From assembly GCA_020352595.1 (NCBI GenBank), contig CP070682.1, positions 761,616 to 767,659 on the forward strand: a stretch of 6,044 bases of DNA, read 5' to 3'. The position numbers and the translations under genes are program-made. Each line of letters opens with the position of its first letter. Within the stretch, counting starts at the first letter, position 1. The notes below the pieces were generated by a model. That model did not search any database. It saw nothing but the letters and a program-made list of their open reading frames with translations, and was not told the DNA's origin. Of this stretch, positions 1 to 6,044 are shown in pieces. The DNA comes from a bacterium (lineage in GTDB: Bacteria > BMS3Abin14).

Positions 1-80
1 GGTCCGCCGCAGGGGTGGGTGCAGATCAGAGAACTGATAGATATAACAGGGTTTGGGGCCGGAGTGATAAGGGGGGCGAA
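1..80. other. Non-coding flank, nothing recognised
   Basis: This short stretch lies between the left window edge and the heptad array. I see no credible reading frame, RNA gene, terminator stem followed by a T-run, or promoter pair in it. It could be the edge of an intergenic region that continues outside the window. Confidence 0.5.
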
Positions 81-234
81 CCAGGCCCCAGGTACCAGGT
101 ACTTGGTACTAGGCCCCAGGCCCCAGGCCCCAGGTCCTTGGTACTTGGTCCTTGGTCCTTGGTACTAGGTACTAGGTTCCAGGCACCAGGTTCCAGGCAC
201 CAGGTTCCAGGCACCAGGCACTAGGCACTAGTTT
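81..234. repeat. Degenerate 7-bp tandem repeat array (21 full units plus a partial one)
   Basis: From position 81 the sequence divides without any slip into 7-bp units: CCAGGCC, CCAGGTA, CCAGGTA, CTTGGTA, CTAGGCC and so on to CTAGGCA at 221-227, then a partial CTAG. The consensus is C-(C/T)-(A/T)-G-G-(C/T)-(A/C/T). Positions 1, 4 and 5 are invariant in all 21 full units, while positions 2, 3, 6 and 7 vary among a few alternatives. Sub-blocks are visible: a CTTGGTM run at 137-164 and an alternating CCAGGTT/CCAGGCA run at 179-220, which suggests local duplication. The array starts 12 bp beyond the dtxR/feoA stop codon and would lie in the 3' untranslated part of the feo transcript. Similar heptad repeats (STRRs) are known from cyanobacteria; the function here is unknown. 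It is not a CRISPR, because there are no spacers. Confidence 0.9.
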
Positions 235-246
235 AACTTCCCCTCC

Positions 247-957
247 TCATCCTTCCTGTTCAGACGAGGCCTGGCCCTTGGCGGCGCCCTCCCGTCGGAC
301 GAAGATGGCCCGGGCCATCCCCTCGTCCACGGCATAGCTGCTGTGCCCGACGTCGAAGACGAAGGACGGGTATCGGCGCTGGAGGGTGATCTGCTCTCCG
401 GGGAGGATGCCCATGGCCATGAGTTTCTTCAGCCTCTCCGAGTCTCCCGTGTGCACGTAGGCGATGGTCCCCCTCTCGCCCTGGCGCAGGTTGTTCAGGG
501 GGGCCACGGCCTTGTCCACGAGGGTCTCGGCACGGTGGCAGCACTCCCCCACCGGCACCGGTCGTCCGTGGGGGCAGACCCTGGGATGCCCGAGGAGCTC
601 GCAGATCTTCTCCTCGAGTCCCGGCTTGATGAGCATGTGCTCGAAGCGGCAGGCCGCGTCCTCCATCTCCTCCTCGGCCACCGTGAAGATGTCCAGGAAC
701 ATCCTTTCGCTGAGCCTGTGGCGCCGGATGGTCTGCCTGGCCGCCTCGAAACCGGCGTCCGTCAGCTGGACCGAACCGTCGGTGATCCTGATGAGACCCT
801 TCTCCTGCAGCAGAGACAGGGCGTCGTCCCCGGCGGGCTCGGCTCCGATGAGGATCCTGTCGCGCGGCACCGACTCCTCTCCCCCCTCCTCCAGTCTGGT
901 CCAGAGAACCTCGAGGATCTCGTCGAGTACTTCGTGCACCGATTGGCTGTGTTCCAC
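247..957 (-). CDS. DtxR-family iron-dependent regulator fused to a FeoA (SH3-like) domain
   Basis: A 236-aa protein, probably a metal-sensing transcriptional repressor of iron uptake. Residues 1-75 match the DtxR winged-helix region (DEILEVLW..EEG, then LLQEKGLI, QLTDAG). Residues 78-130 match the metal-binding/dimerisation domain: RRHRLSER with H80 and E84, then ACRFEHML with C103, E106 and H107, equivalent to DtxR H79, E83, C102, E105 and H106. The Cys ligand favours an iron-type over a manganese-type sensor (family knowledge). Residues 152-222 are a FeoA-like SH3 domain (PLNNLRQGERG, LMAMGILPG, FDVGHSSYAVDEGMA). The GTG start at 957 has GAGGGAG at 965-971, 7 nt upstream; no better in-frame start is seen. 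The recognition-helix region is acidic and atypical (PAGDDALSLL, 41-50), and a CPHG..CC motif (128-140) links the two domains. It lies 89 bp after feoB in the same direction and replaces a separate feoA. Family call is firm; the exact metal is inferred. Confidence 0.88.
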   Translation of the reverse strand: MEHSQSVHEVLDEILEVLWTRLEEGGEESVPRDRILIGAEPAGDDALSLLQEKGLIRITDGSVQLTDAGFEAARQTIRRHRLSERMFLDIFTVAEEEMEDAACRFEHMLIKPGLEEKICELLGHPRVCPHGRPVPVGECCHRAETLVDKAVAPLNNLRQGERGTIAYVHTGDSERLKKLMAMGILPGEQITLQRRYPSFVFDVGHSSYAVDEGMARAIFVRREGAAKGQASSEQEG

Positions 958-1046
958 GTCAATGCTCCCTCGTCTGTGACATGCCTGAGCTGTCCCGTTA
1001 ATTCTACCAGAGAAGGGCCCGATGCTCGAACCCCCGCTCCTTACTC
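958..1046 (-). promoter_or_regulatory. feoB-dtxR/feoA gap with a possible weak internal promoter
   Basis: This 89-bp gap separates feoB from the regulator gene. On the minus strand it holds a TAGAAT box (complement of 1001-1006), five of six matches to a -10 element. The only -35 candidate, TTCGAG 18 bp upstream, is weak at three of six. The downstream gene has its own ribosome site (965-971). No terminator hairpin is seen, so readthrough from feoB is likely and separate promoter activity is speculative. Confidence 0.25.
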
Positions 1047-3119
1047 CTACAGATTGATCCTGAAAAGGTTGAGCACGAAGTTGACCGCTCCACCCACCAC
1101 GAAGGCGAAGGGGAACACGAAGCCCGCCACGATCATGGCCACCCGCCAGCCCCGTTCCTTGAGCATGACCAGGAACTGGGCCACGCAGGGAAGGAAAAGG
1201 GTCAGGGTGATGGTGGCCACGGCCAGCTGGTTGTTGGTCAAGGCCCCGCCCGTGTGGATGTCGTACAGCCCGGCCACGCCGTAGTCCCTGCGGAAGAACC
1301 CGAACAGGAACGCCTGGGCCGCCTCGGCGGGCAGGCCGATCCAGCGGGTCGGGTAACCGAGGAGGTTCAGGGCCCCCTGGAACAGGCCGGTGATGTTGCC
1401 GAACCAGATGATCACGGAGGCCAGGAGGAACAGCGGCAGGATCTCGACGAAGTACCACCGCATCCTGGTGGAGGTCTTGATCCACACGTTGGCCAGCCTG
1501 GGCAGGCGCAGCGGCGGCAGCTCCATGAAGAAGTCGGGGGACCGGCCGGGCAGGATCCTCGCCGTGAGAAAACCGATGAAGAGGAACATGAGCGCCACCG
1601 TGGTGATCCAGGTGACGATGACGCCCGGCGCATTGGCGGCCAGCCCGAAGATCACCCCCAGCTGGGCCGAACAGGGGATGGCGAGGGCAAGGAGCACCGT
1701 GGCGATGACCCGCTCCCTCACGGACTCCAGGGTCCTCGTCACCATGGTCGCCATGGTCCCGCAGCCGAAACCGAGGGTCATGGGGATCACCGCCCTGCCG
1801 GAAAGCCCGATCCTCTTGAACACCCTGTCGATGAGCATGGAGAGCCGGGGCAGGTAGCCGCTGTCCTCCACCACCGAGAAGACCAGGAAGAAGGCCCCCA
1901 CGATGGGCATGACGATGGCCACCGCGTAGCGCACACCCAGTGTGAGGACACCGTAATCCATGGCCACCAGTTCCCGCAGTACGGGCCAGGGGATGAGCCT
2001 CTCGGACCACCCGTTGACGAAGGGCACGAAATAGGTCTCGAAGATGTGCCCCTCCAGGAAATCCACCACGGTCCCGGCTCCGAAGCCGCCCACGAACCTG
2101 TAGAAGCCGTAGTAGAGCACCAGGATCAGGATGGGGATGCCCGTCCAGGGGCTCATGAGGAGCCTGTCCAGCAGAGCGGGGAGCCCGTTCTTCCGGGTCT
2201 CCTGCTCCGTGACGAGCCCGTTGAGGATCTGCTCAGCCCTCCGCTGCCGCCCCATGGTCAGGTAGTACCCCACGGGGTGCGCCAGTTCCTTCTTGAGCCT
2301 GTTGAGCACCGAGAAGATCTCCTGGGCGCGGTCCGAACCGCCGGTGGAGATCATGTTGAGCACGTCCCGGTCCTCCTGGAGGGCCAGCAGGGCCGAGGCC
2401 CTGGATGAAAAGGAGCTCTCGGGCATCTGTCCGGCGATCTCCCGTGCGGCCCTCTCGATGGGAAGGCCGTAGTCCACGCTCAGGCGCCCCGAGCGGTCCG
2501 GGCACGAAGCGATGGTCTCCTTGAGCCTGCGGATCCCCTCACCCGAGATGCTCACCGTGGGGACCACCGGGATGCCCAGTTTCCTGGCCAGGCCCTCCGT
2601 GTCTATGGCAAGCCCTTGCTGACGCGCCTCGTCCATGATGTTGAGCACCAGGATGACGGGCAGTCCGGCCTCGATGAGCTGGATGGTGAAGGGGAGCATC
2701 CTCGACAGGTTCTTGGCGTCCACCACGTGGAGCACCACTTCGTGGTCCTCCTCCAGGAGCATGCGGCGGGCTACCCTCTCCTCCTCGGTGATGGGGTAAA
2801 GGGAATACATGCCCGGAGTGTCCACCACGGTGTAATCCGCACCCTCGTGGCGCATGCGTCCCTGGGACACGGCCACTGTGGTTCCCGGGTAGTTGCTGAC
2901 GACGACATACCGGCCGGTGAGCCGGTTAAACAGGGCGCTCTTGCCGTCGTTGGGGTTGCCCACCATGAGCACTCGCCTGCCGGCTGCCGGTGTGCCCGTC
3001 TCCGGCCCGTGGCAGGAGGCCCGGTGGCGGTGGCGCCTCGAGAAGAACCCCCTTCGGGGCGCAGCGTGCTCGCCGTGATGGTGCCGGCACCCCGCACAGG
3101 AATGAAGTTCACTCTTCAC
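1047..3119 (-). CDS. feoB: FeoB ferrous iron transporter (GTPase-permease) with Cys/His-rich N-terminal extension
   Basis: A 690-aa inner-membrane protein for Fe(II) uptake. The G-protein domain shows G1 GNPNDGKS (54-61), G2 NYPGTTV (76-82), G3 DTPG (100-103), G4 NIMD (160-163) and G5 SISG (190-193). A helical linker (about 211-305) precedes the membrane part, with hydrophobic segments near 326-344, 393-416, 471-495, 498-521, 556-574, 630-652 and 659-683. The two gate-type motifs are present: EDSGY (418-422) with GFGCGTMATM (450-459), and IPCSAQL (481-487); LFLPC ends at C645. The GTG start overlaps the arsR stop as GTGA and has GGAGG 7 nt upstream. Residues 1-45 form an extension with C8, C11, H13-H15, H18, H30, H32, C36 and H37 that is absent from E. 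coli FeoB, whose G1 motif lies near the N-terminus. Length fits the family. No separate FeoA or FeoC gene is present in the window. Confidence 0.96.
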   Translation of the reverse strand: MKSELHSCAGCRHHHGEHAAPRRGFFSRRHRHRASCHGPETGTPAAGRRVLMVGNPNDGKSALFNRLTGRYVVVSNYPGTTVAVSQGRMRHEGADYTVVDTPGMYSLYPITEEERVARRMLLEEDHEVVLHVVDAKNLSRMLPFTIQLIEAGLPVILVLNIMDEARQQGLAIDTEGLARKLGIPVVPTVSISGEGIRRLKETIASCPDRSGRLSVDYGLPIERAAREIAGQMPESSFSSRASALLALQEDRDVLNMISTGGSDRAQEIFSVLNRLKKELAHPVGYYLTMGRQRRAEQILNGLVTEQETRKNGLPALLDRLLMSPWTGIPILILVLYYGFYRFVGGFGAGTVVDFLEGHIFETYFVPFVNGWSERLIPWPVLRELVAMDYGVLTLGVRYAVAIVMPIVGAFFLVFSVVEDSGYLPRLSMLIDRVFKRIGLSGRAVIPMTLGFGCGTMATMVTRTLESVRERVIATVLLALAIPCSAQLGVIFGLAANAPGVIVTWITTVALMFLFIGFLTARILPGRSPDFFMELPPLRLPRLANVWIKTSTRMRWYFVEILPLFLLASVIIWFGNITGLFQGALNLLGYPTRWIGLPAEAAQAFLFGFFRRDYGVAGLYDIHTGGALTNNQLAVATITLTLFLPCVAQFLVMLKERGWRVAMIVAGFVFPFAFVVGGAVNFVLNLFRINL

Positions 3120-3454
3120 GAAAGGCCCTCCACGTGCTCGAGGCCCTCGCGGAAGATGGTGGCCACGTGGTCGTCGCTGATGGAGTAGAGCACGTTCTTG
3201 CCTTCCTTTCGAAACTTGAGCAGCCTGCTGTTCCTGAGGATGCGCAGCTGGTGGCTCACCGCCGAATCGGACATGCCCAGGCTCTCTGAGATGTCCCTGA
3301 CGCACAGTTCGAAGACGATGAGGGACATGAGGATACTCACCATCGTCAGGTCCCCGAGGAACCTGAAGGTCTCGGCCAGATCGTAAAGGACCGTCTCGAG
3401 GTCATCCCTCTCCTTCACGAGTTCGATGGGATCTTTCACATTCCCCGGGCCCAT
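3116..3454 (-). CDS. ArsR/SmtB-family metal-responsive repressor, first gene of the feo operon
   Basis: A 112-aa winged-helix regulator. ELCVRDI (49-55) leads into the helix-turn-helix SESLGMSDSAVSHQLRIL (56-73), and the wing KEGKNVLYSI (83-92) follows; both are typical of SmtB/CadC/CzrA-like proteins. The last helix has D94, H96 and H107, spaced like three of the four alpha5 zinc ligands of SmtB (D104, H106, H117). The fourth, E120, aligns with a glycine, with E109 one place earlier. Only one Cys (C51) is at the alpha3 position. A divalent-metal sensor is therefore likely, but which metal is not shown. The ATG at 3454 has GGAGG 5 nt upstream (3460-3464). The stop overlaps the feoB GTG start by 4 bp, so translation is probably coupled. 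It may repress its own operon through the inverted repeat at 3529-3558. An S-adenosylhomocysteine-type ArsR regulator (SahR) is a less likely alternative, given the metal-ligand pattern. Confidence 0.9.
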   Translation of the reverse strand: MGPGNVKDPIELVKERDDLETVLYDLAETFRFLGDLTMVSILMSLIVFELCVRDISESLGMSDSAVSHQLRILRNSRLLKFRKEGKNVLYSISDDHVATIFREGLEHVEGLS

Positions 3455-3471
3455 GGCTGCCTCCGCGTTGC

Positions 3472-3506
3472 GAATTTCAAATTCCAGGTCTCAAGTTTCC
3501 GAATTC
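3472..3506. repeat. Short second heptad-periodic run in the arsR 5' leader
   Basis: Five consecutive 7-bp units read GAATTTC, AAATTCC, AGGTCTC, AAGTTTC and CGAATTC. C is constant at position 7, and T occurs in four of five units at each of positions 4, 5 and 6. The run lies between the predicted transcription start (about 3555) and the arsR start codon. It shares the 7-bp period, and the string CCAGGTC (3484-3490), with the large array at 81-234, but it is AT-richer. Five loose units could be chance, so confidence is moderate. Confidence 0.45.
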
Positions 3507-3528
3507 AGATCGGGCTGTCCGTAACACT

Positions 3529-3558
3529 TGAACATTTGTTCATATGAACGAATGAGCA
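3529..3558. promoter_or_regulatory. Candidate ArsR/SmtB operator: tandem 6-2-6 inverted repeats
   Basis: TGAACATTTGTTCA (3529-3542) is a perfect 6-2-6 inverted repeat. It resembles the TGAACA-type half-sites known for SmtB-like repressors. A degenerate second copy, TGAACGAATGAGCA (3545-3558), starts 16 bp later, and the two are joined by the perfect palindrome GTTCATATGAAC (3538-3549). The block lies at the predicted transcription start of the minus-strand feo promoter (roughly -3 to +27), a position where bound repressor would block initiation. It sits 75 bp upstream of the arsR start codon. Assignment to the adjacent ArsR protein is inference from motif and position. Confidence 0.7.
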
Positions 3559-3561
3559 AAC

Positions 3562-3590
3562 CTAATAACACGGGGGCGGGCGCCTGTCAA
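3562..3590 (-). promoter_or_regulatory. Sigma70-type promoter of the arsR-feoB-dtxR/feoA operon
   Basis: On the minus strand, a perfect -35 TTGACA (complement of 3585-3590) is followed by a 17-bp spacer and TATTAG (complement of 3562-3567, four of six matches to the -10 consensus). Predicted transcription start is near 3555, giving a leader of about 100 nt before the arsR ATG. The candidate operator lies at the start site. The match is by eye only. Confidence 0.65.
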
Positions 3591-3616
3591 CAGAAACTTG
3601 AGAGCATGCCGCATGG

Positions 3617-3644
3617 TTTTCATACTGAAAAGATGTGGTATGAA
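3617..3644. promoter_or_regulatory. Nested inverted repeats between the two divergent promoters
   Basis: Two overlapping symmetries are visible: TTTTCA-tac-TGAAAA (3617-3631), a perfect 6-3-6 repeat, and TTCATAC (3619-3625) with GTATGAA (3638-3644), a perfect 7-12-7 repeat. They share a left arm, so only one could form at a time. The site lies upstream of both promoter -35 boxes, about 70 bp from the metY one and 30 bp from the feo one. A regulator-binding site is possible; no protein can be assigned. Confidence 0.4.
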
Positions 3645-3711
3645 TGGGGCAGTGCAAGGCTATTTATCCTTCGGCGTCGGCAGTATGGAGATCATGGTGC
3701 GCAGAATATCC

Positions 3712-3740
3712 TTGACTCGGCAGTGTCAATCCGCTATATT
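3712..3740 (+). promoter_or_regulatory. Sigma70-type promoter of the metY-metX operon
   Basis: TTGACT (3712-3717), a 17-bp spacer and TATATT (3735-3740) make a strong match, five of six at each box. The predicted start is near 3747, which leaves a leader of about 315 nt before metY. A short inverted repeat, TTGAC (3712-3716) with GTCAA (3725-3729), covers the -35 box and the spacer and could be an operator. Confidence 0.7.
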
Positions 3741-3786
3741 CACGCCCCATACCAGACTTTAACGGTCAAGTTAAGGAACGCCGGAG

Positions 3787-3909
3787 ATGACCGCACTGAA
3801 GCTCAGAAATACCGTCGGAAAAGAGGATCGCACCGGAAGACACGCACCGGTCGACCTCTCCCGCCAAACGCGTGTGTCCATGCACACATGCGCCATGTTT
3901 ATGCTCTGA
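3787..3909 (+). CDS. Putative Met-rich leader peptide upstream of metY
   Basis: A 40-codon frame that starts ATG at 3787, with AAGGA at 3773-3777 (9 nt upstream), and stops TGA at 3907-3909. Its last nine residues are MHTCAMFML, so Met occurs at codons 32, 37 and 39 and Cys at codon 35. A shorter version could start at the GTG at codon 30. Met and Cys are the products or relatives of the pathway encoded downstream, which is the hallmark of attenuator leader peptides such as trpL or hisL (family knowledge applied by analogy). The rest of the peptide has no recognisable domain. Hairpins overlap the Met codons (3869-3892) and the stop codon (3903-3933). It lies wholly inside the predicted metY leader. 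Translation and a regulatory role are inferred. Confidence 0.5.
   Translation: MTALKLRNTVGKEDRTGRHAPVDLSRQTRVSMHTCAMFML
3869..3892 (+). promoter_or_regulatory. Leader hairpin A over the Met codons
   Basis: GTGTG (3872-3876) pairs with CACAC (3883-3887) around a 6-nt loop. It is extended by CGC (3869-3871) with GCG (3890-3892) after an AT bulge. The right arm lies in the MHTCA part of the leader peptide, so a translating or stalled ribosome would melt it. Seen by eye; no energy was computed. Confidence 0.4.
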
Positions 3910-3933
3910 GGACCGCACCGCGGACCTTGGAGC
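3903..3933 (+). promoter_or_regulatory. Leader hairpin B over the leader-peptide stop codon
   Basis: GCTCTGAGG (3903-3911) pairs with CCTTGGAGC (3925-3933) over nine positions, two of them G-U. An inner CGC-ACC-GCG stem is possible. The left arm includes the last codon and the stop of the leader peptide. A ribosome paused at the Met codons or at the stop would decide whether this hairpin forms. No T-run follows it. Confidence 0.45.
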
Positions 3934-3976
3934 ATCGCCGTCTGACCCGATACGCATCGCACTGAAAAGCTGACCT

Positions 3977-4003
3977 GCCCGAACCCGGGAAACCCGGGCG
4001 GGC
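3977..4003 (+). promoter_or_regulatory. Leader hairpin C, GC-rich stem without a T-run
   Basis: CCCGGG (3984-3989) pairs with CCCGGG (3993-3998) over an AAA loop, and is extended by GCCCG (3977-3981) with CGGGC (3999-4003) across an AA bulge. That gives an 11-bp, almost all-GC stem. It looks like a terminator stem, but the sequence after it is C-rich rather than T-rich, so simple intrinsic termination is not supported. It could be a pause site or part of a Rho-dependent or translational switch. Confidence 0.5.
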
Positions 4004-4005
4004 TG

Positions 4006-6044
<2,039 letters not shown>

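Noticed and set aside
15..224. Open frame on the plus strand (and a mirrored one on the minus strand) through the heptad array
   Set aside because: The frame is open only because the 7-bp repeats contain no in-phase stops; the protein is a 7-residue repeat by-product with no ribosome site and no family resemblance.
81..234. CRISPR array
   Set aside because: Units are 7 bp, contiguous and without spacers.
958..2010. Upstream in-frame extension of the DtxR-FeoA gene to an ATG at 2010
   Set aside because: This part is an out-of-frame shadow of feoB on the same strand. The GTG at 957 has a good ribosome site and begins exactly at the DtxR homology.
1254..2408. Long plus-strand frame opposite feoB
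   Set aside because: It lies antisense to a clearly conserved gene and is rich in Gly, Asp, Glu, His and Pro, typical of GC-rich antisense shadows; no domain is recognisable.
3908..3925. T-box-like string near GACCGCACCGCGG
   Set aside because: It resembles the T-box antiterminator end (ACCGCGG) but lacks the UGG needed to pair with the tRNA acceptor end, and no specifier stem is recognised.
3528..3965. 145-codon plus-strand frame across the divergent intergenic region
   Set aside because: It runs through the candidate operator and both promoters, has no homology that I recognise, and its start lies inside the operator repeat. The Met-rich frame at 3787-3909 is in a different phase and has a better ribosome site.
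3977..4003. Intrinsic terminator
   Set aside because: The stem is strong but neither strand has a following T-run in the required place.

Overview
The window comes from a GC-rich bacterium. It carries two divergent gene clusters that share one intergenic region of about 0.6 kb. The gene families and their arrangement (a feo operon with a DtxR-FeoA fusion, and a metY-metX pair) fit a Desulfobacterota/Deltaproteobacteria-like or related anaerobe. That placement is an inference from family resemblance and is not firm.

Left part, minus strand (3454 down to 247): a ferrous-iron uptake operon, arsR - feoB - dtxR/feoA. It starts from a good sigma70-type promoter (TTGACA, 17 bp, TATTAG, at 3562-3590). 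A small ArsR/SmtB regulator overlaps the start of feoB by 4 bp (GTGA). FeoB (690 aa) carries an unusual Cys/His-rich N-terminal extension. After an 89-bp gap comes a DtxR-type metalloregulator whose C-terminus is an SH3-like FeoA domain, so the usual separate FeoA is absent here. The likely scheme is that ArsR and/or the DtxR-like protein sense metal and control FeoB synthesis, while the fused FeoA domain may act on FeoB or on the regulator. A perfect 6-2-6 inverted repeat plus a degenerate second copy lies at the predicted transcription start and is the best candidate ArsR operator.

Far left (1-246): no gene. Positions 81-234 are a strict 7-bp degenerate tandem array of 21 full units plus a partial one, directly after the dtxR/feoA stop codon. 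A shorter, AT-richer heptad run lies in the arsR 5' leader (3472-3506), so the feo operon has heptad-periodic DNA at both ends.

Right part, plus strand (3712 to the window end): a methionine-synthesis operon. Its promoter (TTGACT, 17 bp, TATATT, at 3712-3740) lies about 315 nt upstream of metY. The long leader holds a plausible 40-codon peptide whose last nine codons include three Met and one Cys, followed by several strong hairpins, one of which could compete for the metY Shine-Dalgarno sequence. This looks like a candidate Met-responsive attenuator, and no known SAM riboswitch or T-box was recognised in it. MetY (O-acetylhomoserine sulfhydrylase) is followed by metX (homoserine O-acetyltransferase, cut by the window end), which overlaps metY by 41 nt. 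Together the two enzymes convert homoserine plus acetyl-CoA plus sulfide to homocysteine. MetX has an unusual Val in its nucleophile-elbow motif.
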